DNA from: Alitta virens
Lineage: Eukaryota; Annelida; Polychaeta; Phyllodocida; Nereididae
DNA length: 64,000 nt
NCBI GenBank assembly: GCA_932294295.1
Contig: OW028581.1
Span: 12,389,162 to 12,453,161, forward strand
Direction: 5' to 3'
The notes under the pieces are model-generated. The model searched no databases, was not told the DNA's origin, and saw nothing but the letters and a program-made list of their open reading frames with translations. Positions 52,260 to 64,000 of the stretch are shown here, piece by piece; positions within the stretch are counted from its first letter, which is position 1; each line of letters begins with the position of its first letter. The position numbers and the translations under genes were made by a program.

Positions 52260-53211
52260 CAGGGTGCGCCATAAAAACTTGCACTGGCATCTACTCTTTC
52301 GGGATAGCTCTAGGTTACTCAAATGCTTACGAGGTCTTTTAAAGTTCTGCCACAGTTAGTTAGGGGTATAAGCAATTGGTCATTGTGATATTTTTAATCT
52401 TGTAATGTCATACAATATCAGTGTCTGAATTATTGAGAGGGTGCATGCTGCAGGGCTTGTTCTGAGAGACTCATATCACAGAAGTCAGACTTCAGTCTGC
52501 TTGCATAGTGTCTCTAGTTGCAAAAAAATTTACAAATTAGAGATTTCCTAGTTAATACACCTCTGAAGCCTCAGAAAATATAATATTTGCATAGAATCCT
52601 GCTTCAATGCATTTTATACATGCATATATATATATATATATATATTATGGTATAAGATGATAAGAAGGTTGAGTCCAGTTTTGATCCAGCAAGGTCATAA
52701 AATTAAAACAGAGATATATAATGGCATTCAAGAGGGTTCTTTTGAATCTACCATTAATCTGGAAAAAAATCACATGATTTTCAAGAGGATGGGCCAGTTA
52801 ATAAGACAAAAAATACTGAAATATGATCAGAATCCAAAATGGCTCTTTCCACCTTAAAGATGTCAGTGGACTACCTCCTTATTAAAAATGAATCTATTTG
52901 CCCTATTTTTGGCGGCAAACGTCAAGAAAGGTGTCTGTAACACATCTGTATGATCAGTGACATAATCTAATGCTTGTATTACAAAGGCCGAGGGGAAAAT
53001 GGCCTGAAGATGTGATAAGTGTGCATGTGCTATTTTTAGATCCATATTATCTATAATTCTTGAGGAAACAAGAAAATATATTCATAAAGATAATTTAGGA
53101 CTATTATTACATTCGTGTGTATGATTGCAGCTGCATGCGATCATTGTCATTTGAGGTAATAACAAAAGAGGTAGCAGTAGCTGCTTGTGCAAGTTTTTAT
53201 GGCGCACCCTG
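52260..53211. mobile_element. TIR element, copy 3, with perfect 25-bp terminal inverted repeats
   Basis: The left end CAGGGTGCGCCATAAAAAC and the right end are exact reverse complements over 25 bp, and TA flanks both sides (52258-52259 and 53212-53213). At 952 bp it is the most intact copy. It contains a TA microsatellite near 52624-52645. The short ORFs inside are not recognisable proteins. Confidence 0.9.
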
Positions 53212-53264
53212 TATATGGCATATGAAGTAATTAAATTTCCATAATCCATTACTACACAAAAAGC

Positions 53265-53278
53265 GTTGCCATGGCAAC
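53265..53278. promoter_or_regulatory. Perfect RFX-type X-box palindrome
   Basis: GTTGCCATGGCAAC fits the X-box consensus bound by RFX transcription factors. Other full matches are GTCACCATGGTAAC at 21-34 and GTAACCATGGCAAC at 62051-62064; near matches lie at 5241, 50441 and 62631. Binding is inferred from the motif only. Confidence 0.4.
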
Positions 53279-53454
53279 CAAACTGCACATTAAAAATCAG
53301 CAACATCACTTTTCCACCACAGGATAGTCAGCTCTAACATGAATTTTTTACGGGAGCCTATTTTTCTACATATGCTCCCCCACTGTATTGTTTAACTAGG
53401 TAAAGCACACAGTGTAATGATACCACGATGATGCTACCAAGTTTCTGTGCGACT

Positions 53455-53570
53455 TGCTGGTGAAGTGGTTAGGGTGTAGGACTGTTAGGCTTAGGTAAGT
53501 CGAAGATTCAAACCCAGCTTGCAATCATGAACGAAGGCTGTTCTTGAAGTTTTTTTGTTTTGGTTCATCA
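53455..53570 (+). mobile_element. tRNA-derived SINE head
   Basis: TGGTGAAGTGGTTAGGG fits a pol III box A and GATTCAAACCC at 53505-53515 fits box B at normal spacing. The tRNA is not intact. It starts about 240 bp right of TIR element copy 3. Confidence 0.5.
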
Positions 53571-54204
53571 TTAGTTGTAACAAAGTTAAACAGCTTAATG
53601 CTTTAGAGCTACCGTTATGTGGTAATGTTGCAGAAATGTAGAGTCACACATGATCACACCAATTCAAGCGTGGCTACTTTCATCGAAAAAAGTACAATAT
53701 TATTGGATTTACAGAGCAATTCACACACCGCGAGGAAGATATTATTTTTGAAATTAATTACTTAATTTTGCTTTAAAATATTAATGAATTTGGAGCTTCC
53801 TCATGTGTGAATGAAAAGACGCTGTAGCATGATTTTTACCAAATGTTCACAAAATCTAACTTTCAGTTGCATTTCCTGCTTCAGCATATTTTATACATGG
53901 TTAAAAATGGAATTCCTGTAAAAGTGAAACAATCTTAAGGTGTTTGCGCCAGGTAATTGATGAGGAGAACTAAGTCACCGTTAGGTATGGCTGTTCAGTC
54001 ACAGTGAAGTTTTCATATTTGGCTTGCAAGTTAGAGGAAATCTCAGCAAATTATGTACTGTGGCAACCTAGTAAGCCCCCAAAACTGCCTCTGCATTGGC
54101 AGTGACCTCATTATTACAGAGTCAAACTCTCACACATTGCTTACTTCAATCAAACTGACAACCCACCAAAACTGATTATGTGACACGTGTAAATATGGAC
54201 AAAA

Positions 54205-54420
54205 AGTAGCAGCGAACTAGTTGGCCACTAAATAGCGCACTGGGCTTCCAACCACTGGGTCCCGGGTTCAATTCCTGGTCGAGCCTATGTTGGATGGCTG
54301 TTTCATCCTTCGTCTCATTGCCGTGGTCCCTACCTCTCCTAATTAGCCCATCAGGTGCTGAAATACAGGTCGTAAAGCCCTAATCCACCACCACCAGCAG
54401 TTTGCCACTAAATCAAAATA
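54205..54420 (+). mobile_element. tRNA-derived SINE
   Basis: GGCCACTAAATAGCGCACTGG (box A region) is followed by CCCGGGTTCAATTCCTGG with box B GGTTCAATTCC at 54265-54275. A tail with GCTGAAATACAGGTCGTAAA and an ACCACCACCAG stretch follows. This layout is typical of tRNA-derived SINEs; a functional tRNA is unlikely because the acceptor stem does not pair. Confidence 0.6.
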
Positions 54421-54689
54421 TATAAATGTTGCTGCAAAACCATATGGTCTCCATTTAATCTTTTATACCCTCCCTGGAATCGACAATTATTTGGGCAAAC
54501 AGCAAACTCAGGGATTGGCCAGAGATCCATATAACAGCATGACATCCCATCAACACTTCCATAAATCTCATGGAAATGTAGCTAGTTTGATTGAATGCTC
54601 TATAACACAATAATCAACTAAAGGGCACCACAGTACTTCCGAATGCCGACCCAATAAGTATGCACTGTTAGTTCAATGTCCATTCACAT

Positions 54690-55085
54690 TTTGGCCATAG
54701 TGTTGTGCAGACCAGTCAGACTAGCTTGGCCCAATGTTGGCCCAATTTTATGTAGGCCCACGTTTGGCCGACAGTTGGTCAGCCACTGTCATATAGCCCT
54801 ACCAATGGCCTAATGACATGTCAAATGAAAGTCGGCCCGGCGTTGGCCTCATGTTGGCCCAGTGTTGTCCTAATGTCGGTGCAGCCTATGTCTAATCAAC
54901 AGCAGCTTGGCCCACTTTCTTATATACCAACCATTGGCCAAATGCCATAATAACCCAAAGTTGGCCTAATGTTGGCCCAATGTTGGTTCAATGTCAGGTT
55001 GGCCAATTTTGGTCAACAGCAGGTCAGCCCCACTGTCACATAAGTCTACCGATGGCAAAATACCAAGTCTAATGTTGGCCCAAAT
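54690..55085. repeat. Degenerate GTTGGCCCAAT-type interspersed repeat block
   Basis: TTGGCCCAATGTTGGCCCAA and variants (GTTGGCCTAATG, GTTGGTCAGCC, CATATAGCCCTACC) recur irregularly with roughly 12-25 bp spacing over about 400 bp. There is no fixed period and no coding potential. Confidence 0.65.
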
Positions 55086-55669
55086 AATTTTTATTTTTTC
55101 ATATTATTTGCTTTGGTCTTTTACACTGAACCAACTATATCTCTTTAACATGACTTGTTTAACGTTGTTGATAATATATTGGTGAATGATAAACTTAATT
55201 TCTACAGATATGTGAAACAGTCTTCATCACACACCTTTTACCAAAGTTGCGTTATTCCACTTATGATGGTGACGAAGTCACTGGGCACATTCCTCAAATG
55301 GTGGGAAAACCAAGTAAACAATGAATTGTAGTGAGAGAAAAGAGACTTGCAGAATTGACCAAATTGACCTTTTTATGATCTAAAAGCTTTATTCTGTTAT
55401 TTGAGCAATGATTCCTTGCTATAGATGCCATGGAATTGTCACAAAGCCTTGATACAAACAAAAACCTTTCAGTTCATCACCTAAGCAGACAGCAAAAACA
55501 CCAGAGGGTGTCACAGGAAAAAACGACCGCTTGAATTTGTTGTCTAGACATAAACAACCGACATGAAATATAAAAATATCAAAATGCATAACTCCAGTCA
55601 CCAACAAACGTAAAAACTGAAGTCACAGTGATAGATTTATTTTTCAGCTTAATATTCCACTTTTTCATG

Positions 55670-55815
55670 GAATTGGTGATCAGCTCACAGTTAGCTCACA
55701 AAAGAATCACACTCTGACCTCACTATCCGGGCTCACTGTGACACCATTGTGTTGCACTTTTAGCTCAAAGTGATCTCAGTGTGACCTCTTTGTGAATTTC
55801 CTGTGAGCTCACTGA
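55670..55815. repeat. Degenerate AGCTCAC/GTGACCTC repeat
   Basis: Short alternating words (AGCTCACA, GTGACCTC, GAGCTCACTG) occur about ten times in direct and inverted forms. The block superficially resembles the GTTGGCCC block but with a different word. Confidence 0.5.
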
Positions 55816-56393
55816 GATATGTTGTTTTGTACCCGTTCCTAAATAAGTGGTACCCAGATAGCATTCCAAAACGAGCCAGCGTCATTTCTATGTCCACCAC
55901 CATCGTTACAACATCGTTTGGAAATCACTGACATCTCTGATTTAGTTATCCGCAAAAATTCTTCTTGACTTGTTTGGAAACGAGTATAGACCTTGGATTT
56001 ATTATATTATTAATTTTTGGCCAAAAAGGTGCATGAATTTGGTTTATTTCAGTAACTTGTTATTTTTTTAGTAACATCTCTTACAGTTGAAATGAAATGA
56101 AATTGTATTTCGAGGTAATCCGCAGAGAATAAGTTTTTTATGCTAGACACAAAACTTAAACTACACTTACATATGCCAGCAGTTCTTCTATACCGAATTG
56201 CATCAGACCCCAGTGGACCAGAGGAAACCGACTCCATCCAACAGAGTATCACAATGATGGAAATATGGATGAAAATTTTGGCTAACATTTTGCCTTGATT
56301 TGTGTATACTTCATTGAACTATTTCTAAAAGAAATAACATGATTGTTGCAGTAACCACTATAATGAAATATATTCAGTCCAGTGTCTTTCTTA

Positions 56394-56518
56394 CAGTCAA
56401 TCGCACAGACTTGGAAACAAGACTTCAGAGGACGTCATGTGAATCGCTCAACCAATGAGAGTCCTACATTCACATGACGTCATATGGTGTATTGTTTCCA
56501 AGTCTATGAAATGGGCTG
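56394..56518. mobile_element. 125-bp MITE with long TIRs carrying a CRE palindrome
   Basis: Two arms of about 50 bp mirror each other: AGACTTGGAAACAA and ACGTCATGTGAA on the left, their inverses on the right, with TA on each side (56392-56393 and 56519-56520). The right arm contains TGACGTCA at 56475-56482; the left arm has GGACGTCA. Confidence 0.75.
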
Positions 56519-57799
56519 TAATGAACCTGGTAGAATTTATATAAATAACCAGCAATGCAGACTCCTTGATATACAAAAAACTCACATAATATATGAAACT
56601 CAAAGGAATGTGTTCAATTAATTTAAACATTCACTTTTTCTCTCCAATCCTTCTGGTATATTTATATAGGGAAACAACAATGGTAATAGTGCAATAAATG
56701 TATAAAAAATCTGATAAATAAATGAAATAGTTACTAACACAAACATGAATAGCAACTTCTCAAATACAAATCAAGTGAAATGATTTTACATCTGCCCAGT
56801 GATGACCTTTTTACCAGCAGTCGACTGACTGGCCAGCTTCACAATGATGCTTCTGTGAAGTTCTGCTGATAAGTTTATTCTAGGATGAATATATATTGTG
56901 GTCCGTGAAAAAAAGAAAGAAATGTATTGGCAAAAATGTTTGACAATGTTCCAATGTCGTTTGACCCAACTCCAGGACATATGCATGTCGTTTTTGTATT
57001 AGATGCAAATATTTGATGTTGTGTAGACATAACTCAAAACTAGGTACGAATTATTCATATAACATTGATAAAAAAATCTATGGTGGGACCCCATATAATT
57101 CATAGTCCAGTCAATCTATGATGAAGGGGGGTCAACCCACCACTAATTGCAATAGAAATGATTTTGCTGCCGAATTGTTCTAAAAGGTCTACAGAAAGAA
57201 ATATAAAAAGTCCTCCTTAATCAAAGCTCTAATAAATTCAAAATGGCCATGATTTTCTCCCATTTTAGCTCAGATTCAATGCCAAAAGCTTCCCAAATAT
57301 AGATTAAAAAGTTCCTTTATCATAATATTTTCTTTCAAAAGTAATTTAGACAGTGTCATATATGGTGTTAAAAGTTTTTTTTAGGAAATAATCATGTAAT
57401 TATTGACATATACTCAGTGAAATTCGAAAAAATTATCGAAACAAAGCAGTTTGTAACAAACTGTTTTATTATTTCCTAAGATAAATAAATACAATAACTG
57501 ACTTATTAGAGCAATGACAGTTTAGGGTGCATCATCCGCCCCAATATCAGAAATCCAATCCGTCCCAACCTCAAAATGTTCCTTTTGGGCTATCATGAAC
57601 ATTTCTGAAATTTTATGTATTTTGGATAACATCTTTGTGGTCCACCAGTGCTTCAAAGTTACAGGTATTGAAAATCACCCGAATTGTAGGTTTTTCTTCT
57701 GTCCGTGGCTAATCTTTTAATATTACATCAATGGAAGATCAAAATACTTTTACAGAAGAACTTACTTAAGTATTTTTTGCGTCTCTACTATATTAAGGA

Positions 57800-60700
57800 T
57801 TTTTTTAGGCATCCCTAGAAATTATCAAGTGCCATTATTGGTTGAAAAAGAGCCAATCGTCTGCCCATTTATCCAAAAGACGCAGTCAATATACTACACT
57901 GACCTTGTAAGGTGTTTGGAATATGCCAACATCTTGTTTAGGAAGAGATATATATACAAATTATTTTGTTATTCAGGTAAAGGGTCTAGAAACTTATTTT
58001 ATAGTATAGAATATTTTACAATTGGAAATAAGCCGTTGAAAGTTGATGAGACTGATGTAACTTATAATTATTATCAGACTGAATGTAGAATGAAAATAGA
58101 ATATGGAATGTGAATCATAGATAGTCAAAGCAAGCCTCAACAAGAACATCTAAAGAAATATTTGGCTTTGGTTCAGGAATTACAGGAGAAGATATTGTCA
58201 TAAAAAGTATCTCGTCTGCAGACATCTCTTTAAGTTCTGCAGTGTGTACCGTGGTACATTCCAGATGGGTCCTCTGTGAAAGAGGCAGTATCCCTAAATT
58301 TTGCTTATTTTGTGATATATACAGAAATGAAGAGTAGAAAGAGTAACTTATCCATTCATCAAACTAAGAATGCAAGAAAACTAACCTTTATGGAGAAATT
58401 TAGTGCAGCTGAGTTTTAGACCCATGGGTCCAAAATTCTGCTGGATTCAAATTTGCTGCTGTTGCTGAGTCAGCTGCTATCAGGGTCAAGCTGGACAGGT
58501 TGTTTTCTACTGACAATTTTTTATAAACAATTTAGTGTTTGTGAGCTTTTGTGGATGTCTCAACATAGAGAGGCCAAATAAAATGTATACAGACATATAA
58601 AGAAAAGAATAAAGGTTGACAGATATTAAAACACCAAGTAAAACTTTGCTACTGGAATTTGAGGAAAGTTCTATAAAGAGCTTTGGGGTGAAATAGCAGC
58701 ATAGCAGAATGACTGTCAATGGCCAGTCACCAAGTGCTCTTATCAAAAGGATTGTCAAATTATGTGGATATCATTGGGTTTATCATCTTATTGAGGCAGA
58801 ATGATGATATGTGGTAGGTAATCTAGCTATAGAAGACAAAATATGAGAAAGGCCAGCCAACTCATTTCAAGGAATATTGTCCCTTTAACAGAACTAGATG
58901 GGAATCAACTAACTTTTACAGCTTGTTTGGAGCAAGTTTCAGACTTATGCCGCAAGGCCAAAATACACATGATCGCAGAGAGAAAGCTTAGTTAAAATAT
59001 CATAGATCTGATTGATGATATTGCTGAATCTCATGATATTCCTGTGCAATGCTAGACAAGCTAAAGAAAACTAATTGATCAGCTTTCAAACATATCAAAA
59101 AAAATAAATGTCAAAGGGACCAGGAAGAATACTATTCACCATATGCAGGAAGGTGTTTGAAGATTTGTCAACAAGAAGAATTAACACCATATCAAAGTTT
59201 ACACCCTTCTGTGTAAAATTCTGAAGAGAAGTACATGATTGAAGAATTCTGAGAGCAATGGAGATAGCAGAGACAGACAAAGATGACTATCTAGAGTCTG
59301 TAAATTGTGTATGTTGTCTAGAACATGGCCATCATCCATTTGACAAGTTTAGCCAGAAATTGTGAACTTAAAACATTACATAGGGCCAAATAGATGGTCA
59401 AACTTCTATACTCAATCAAGATAAGCTTATGGGAATCTGAAATCAAGGAGCTCCCCCCCCCCCCTCCCACCCAGGCAGTGTAACCTCAAGGCAGCAACAC
59501 ACCAAATTTAGAGAATTTTTACATTATTGTAACACTTATTTATTCTTGCTGGTGCTTATCCTGTGCCTCTGATGCTCCAGCTAAAGACCTCCAACTGGCA
59601 AATCTTAATGATGTGCAGTGTCTTACAGCATGGAGACAAGTCTACTCTTGTCTCCATGCTTACCAGCTCTGCAGTGTCATTTATGATATTTGAATGGAGA
59701 AATGGTGCTATTAGCACCTTTCAGTGGCGAGGTGCAACATAGTAAGAAGAAAGCAAAGAAAAAATATGAGAATCGGGTCAGGATTTAAAAACAGAATTTA
59801 AAAACATAATAATTATATTAGCATTGAATTATAACACACCTGTATCCAACAATCAATGCTGTTCAGTAGCCCTTTATAAGATCAAGTAAAGGGTAAAATT
59901 CGAGTTAAGATTTAACATACCACAAAATTGTGTAAAGATACTAAAATTACAGATTCAAACGATTACAAGATGCTGTTAATTTCTGATTGTGATGCGAAAA
60001 AATTACTGGCTCCTGGGCAGAATATGAGTCTCAAAATAGATCAGACCCATGTGTGAGAAAGATTGTGAAGTAATTGACCAACTGTTTTTATTCCATTCCT
60101 AATGTCCTTATCATAAAATACTTGTCTATGCTGCGTAGGCCATTAGTCCAGAAGAATACAGAAATAGCCATCCAGCTGTACAAAAAAAGGGGTAAATTGA
60201 GTTGGAAGAGGTGACAAAAAAAGTAAATTGCCCTGTTGTTAGGGTGGCCATTTGATTCTTATCAGACATTTCAATCATTCTGAAATGACGTTATGAGGAT
60301 GCAACTGCTGTAAGGAAAGTCTGGATTTACTGGATTATAGTTTTTAATGTCAATACATTGAATTTTTTCAACACTCAACAGAAAAGAAACTTTCTTCCTA
60401 GCCCTGAAATGATCCTGAGTTATCAAAATAGTTGTTAGGTAAATTATCCTTATTTAATGGAGACTCAGTTTTGACAGCGCTTCAATTATCTTATAATCTC
60501 ATGGAGGCATCTTGGCTTTATGGTAAGCTAATTTTTCAATTTTTTCAGGACCAAACCAGGGAGCCAAACAATATATTAAAAGCTTCATCGAGGCACCACT
60601 TTTTTAATCTATGTCAGTAATTGATGCAAGATTGAGGTATGTATGTCCACATGTGGTCATGTAACAGCTTATCTGAGGGCCTGTTTTATAACAAAAAAGG

Positions 60701-61157
60701 CAATTTTATGAAAATATGTTTGCTTTTTTCTTTTTTAAGATATTGGGGGCCAAACCCTCTGTATATAGATTTTAGTATCGTCTACTGGTAGAATATAATC
60801 TTATATGTGGTCATTGTTGTATTTGTTTTGGTAACTATTTACTTATTCAATATTACTTAGAAAGAAAATAATCTTGTTTGACTTAGTATTGGTGCATGGT
60901 AACTTAGTTATAAAATTAGTTATATTACTTTTAGTAACTATGGGTTACAAAAAAGATAATTTCATTTTTCTCCAATGTGAAAGTAGTCCCTGATATGATT
61001 CAAGGGGAATTCCTGGGAACTTTTCATTTATGAGCTGTAGAATATATCTATCTCAACTTTCTGTTCATCCAAGGTCAACTGAAGGTGGTGCCTTGTATTT
61101 CTTAATAAACTTCTTGAGAAAAAATAAGTTTGAAAAAAAAAAAAAAAAAAAAAAAAA
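57800..61157 (+). pseudogene. Possible retroposed copy ending in AATAAA and a 25-nt poly(A) tract
   Basis: AATAAA at 61103-61108 is followed 25 bp later by 25 consecutive A (61133-61157), the mark of a reverse-transcribed polyadenylated RNA. The upstream 3 kb has many short broken ORF pieces but no protein I can name; the 5' limit is a guess. It could be a decayed LINE or a processed pseudogene. Confidence 0.3.
59627..59660. repeat. Perfect hairpin, 14-bp stem and 6-nt loop
   Basis: AGCATGGAGACAAG, loop TCTACT, then CTTGTCTCCATGCT. The surrounding sequence shows no terminator or gene. Confidence 0.85.
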
Positions 61158-63384
61158 CACTCCCATATGGCATATTTTCAACAAAAAGTAGCCCAGAGGT
61201 AATCTGGCTGCACTTCAATTTTCAGTAACGCTTTATATCAGTTAGTTACCATATAAAGTAATAATATTATGTAACACTTTACGTTATTAACGCATTACTC
61301 ACAACACTGTATGGGGTGTAATAAACCAAACATCTGTATCATATTATATATCATTATTGCCTTGAAAGATTTCTTCATAATTTTTTTAATGATTGTCTGA
61401 GCAGATTCTTTGATACCTAGTTATCTTGCAGTTCTGTTGGGTGTGATAAATCGTTCATTTAAAAGTCAAATATCTCAAAATATCCCCCAGAATTTTCAGC
61501 TTAAATGGATATTAAACGCTATACTTTTATGCTGTATTGGCCGAAATGTGTTTAAGGTTTTGAAACGACTTTTATTCAGGAGCATTATGTCCACCATGCA
61601 GCTTGATTGTCACTTAATATGAAAATGGCCAAAATCGATTGCATTCCATTAATTTTCTTCTTAATACTGATTACTTACCATCCATAGCTGGGTTCACTAT
61701 TTCACTATAAAAAAAAGATAAAATTCACCTGACATTTAATTTTTTATGGCATCAAAAATAACATTTATGGCATCCACATCCAGCTGTATCAAGTCCCACT
61801 CGGAACATTCAGAACAGGTGGCTAGTGTGAACTAGGTGGAAGTCTAAAACCACTTGGTCACCCTGTTACTTGAATAATATTATGTTTATAATCTTTGCAT
61901 TTAAAACCTACCTAAATCCAATTAAATAAGACGGGTTTAACTGAAATTAGAGGTTTACTGTATCACCATTTTGATTTGTAAGGTCACTGGTTAGCCACAT
62001 CACGTGCAGTTCAGTCACGTTGACCTTGAAATCTTTTTATTGGTCACCAGGTAACCATGGCAACCATTTATCACTTACAGCAAATCTTTGAAATCATCTT
62101 CGTTTTTTGGAGAACAATTTACCTTATATATCTTCACAAGATGTCCCAAAAATATAGCACAATCTCAGAGACATGAAGCATAGTCCAGACTTCACTACTA
62201 CAGAAAAGTCATTGACCTTTGAACTTTGACCTGAGAAATTTAAATTAAATTGATTATTATAAGATGGTGGAATGCATGTTCATTATTTGTGAGGCATTTA
62301 TTTGTGTGTAAAAATGAAAAGGGTGCTGTTGGTGTAGTTGGAGTCTTGACAGGGAATGCAGTTTAATTTTGATAACATAATATTACAACTATTTAAATAA
62401 ACATGAAAAAATTTACCTAATTTTCACATACAACATTATAACATTAGGGTAAATGATCTTATATGTTCAATTTACTCAAGTGGTGTGTCAATATCTGTCA
62501 TAAATTGGGTTTTATCAAGAAGAACATCATCTCCATGGACTTACAATCCAATGAAGAGCCCAAAACAGCTGGCTCAGTCATACTGAGTGGCACCAAAGTT
62601 TCATATTTGACCCCTCTATGTAGGAACAAGGTATCCATGGCAACCTGTGTGACTATGTAAATATATAAATACCTTGATATGTTATGAACTTTTAAAGTGA
62701 CAAATATTTTTGTGAGTTGTGAGGACATTTTCCTCATGAATATTCATAATCACTGACCTTTGTTGACTTCAGTTGACCCCAAAACGAGGTCAATGGGCAT
62801 TCAAAGAGAATACTCCCAAAAGTATTAGTGCTGTGGCCATTTTCTCAAAAGAGGCTTAAAAATGGAGGTAACCCCAAATCGAGGTAGAACAAAACACAAC
62901 CTATCCAGTTTTATGCAGAATATTCTCTAGTTATAAAAAATATAGTTGTGGTGAAATAAAACGTGTTTGATTTGGTGAAAATCAGGAATTTGTGAGGCAA
63001 ACTCATGTTCGGCTGACGAAAAAATTAAAAAAGCATACTTTGTCCTGTAATTTCTGCCCTGTTATGTCACCGTGCTATAATGTTTTCGATTTAAATGAGG
63101 TAATCTTCATCCAACATGGGCATATTATATATATCAAAATTTGCCCCGTTTACTCTATCCAATTTTGACAATTTGTAAGGCCACAGTAAGGCAATATATT
63201 TCCCCTCACCCTTAATTTTTTTAATTTCCGAAAATCTGCAAGTATGCAACAAACAACTGAGATAACATTAATAGAACAGTCAAAATTACCTCAAAACAAT
63301 GGAAAACTTACATAAGTATAAATAAGACTCATCTAGTGAAAATGTCTATATATCTAACCCCAAACTGCATGTTAATGATTTTCT
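61158..63384. other. Intergenic sequence between poly(A) tract and LINE
   Basis: No gene is supportable. It contains one perfect X-box palindrome (62051-62064) and one near match (62631-62644), each followed by similar CCATGGCAACC text, which may reflect copies of an unrecognised repeat. Confidence 0.45.
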
Positions 63385-64000
63385 GTTCTTCAAATTCAAC
63401 AGCAAAATTTACAATTATGCCGATGATAACACCACTCTGTTGTGCAGACTCAGACTTAGATACATTAAAAGATAAACTAAGAGCAGACTGTGTACATGCC
63501 ATGAAATGGTTTGAAAAGAATAGTATGAAAGCCAATGCAAATAAGTTTCAACTCATGTTTCTATCAAGAAACAAAGATGTGGGTTATGAAAATAAATTAA
63601 CAGTGAATAACATAGATATCACAAGCTCTGACTCCATAGACATACTAGGTGTGGAACTCGATAAGAATCTTAAGTTTAATAGACACACTGATGAAATATG
63701 CAGCCAAGCAGGGAAACAAATAAATGCACTTAAACGAATAAAACATTATCTTGACAAAGATAGCAAGATGACAATTTACAACAGTTACATTAATAGTCAT
63801 TTTAATCACTGCTCGGTAGTATGGATGCTCACTAACAAAACCAATGTAGAAAAACTTGAGAGAACTAATAAAAGGGCAATCCGATTCGCTACAAACAAGT
63901 GTCATGAAAGCTATGTAGACATTTGTCATCAAGAAAAACAACTCAATGTGTATAGGAAATGTGTCAAAAACACAGCAATGCTAATGTACAAAGTTAGAAA
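63385..64000 (+). mobile_element. LINE reverse transcriptase C-terminal half, running off the window
   Basis: Reading frames give NSKIYNYADDNTTL with the YADD catalytic motif near 63417, then after one frameshift DLDTLKDKLRADCVHAMKWF, KANANKFQLMF, IDILGVELDKNLKF and the thumb segment NSHFNHCSVVWM to the window end. The frame is open from about 63450 to 64000. Nothing recognisable as the RT fingers precedes it, so it looks 5'-truncated near 63380. Confidence 0.85.

Noticed and set aside
54205..54290. Possible tRNA gene
   Set aside because: Boxes A and B are present but the acceptor and anticodon stems do not pair properly and a SINE-like tail follows.

Overview
The window reads as AT-rich nuclear DNA from an animal, most likely a marine lophotrochozoan such as a mollusc. 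The evidence is one intron-rich gene with GT-AG introns, extensive intergenic sequence full of LINE, SINE and MITE-type repeats, and no bacterial operon structure. The taxon is inferred from repeat content and protein similarity and is not proven.

Only one protein-coding gene can be supported. It is a sorting nexin of the SNX9/SNX18/SNX33 family on the + strand. Fifteen coding exons between 32266 and 45832 join in frame to give SH3, a proline-rich/acidic linker, PX, and BAR, totalling 563 residues. Only the initiator methionine, and perhaps a few residues after it, lies in an upstream exon that I could not fix. The 3' UTR runs to a poly(A) signal at 47281. A 21-nt in-frame exon-like sequence at 43617-43637 looks like an unannotated alternative microexon in the BAR domain.

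Region by region: 1-32 kb has no supportable gene. It holds a 929-bp TIR element, two tandem arrays (about 150 bp and 41 bp), a near-perfect fold-back element, GACA-rich blocks, several MITEs, a LINE tail and scattered copies of a shared SINE-like motif. 32-47 kb is the SNX gene; its largest intron carries an antisense LINE split by a TA-flanked TIR element, which is itself split by a small hAT-like element. 47-64 kb is repeat-dominated: a degenerate 88-bp satellite, an 85-bp duplication, a decayed LINE reverse transcriptase, a third copy of the TIR element, tRNA-derived SINEs, a CRE-bearing MITE, a poly(A)-ended retrocopy-like tract, and the C-terminal part of another LINE reverse transcriptase running off the window end.

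I found no clear new molecular system. The best leads are the candidate microexon, the three-level nested insertion, the family of about 0.9-kb TIR elements with 25-bp termini, the excess of perfect RFX-type X-box palindromes, and a dispersed motif shared by at least eight loci.
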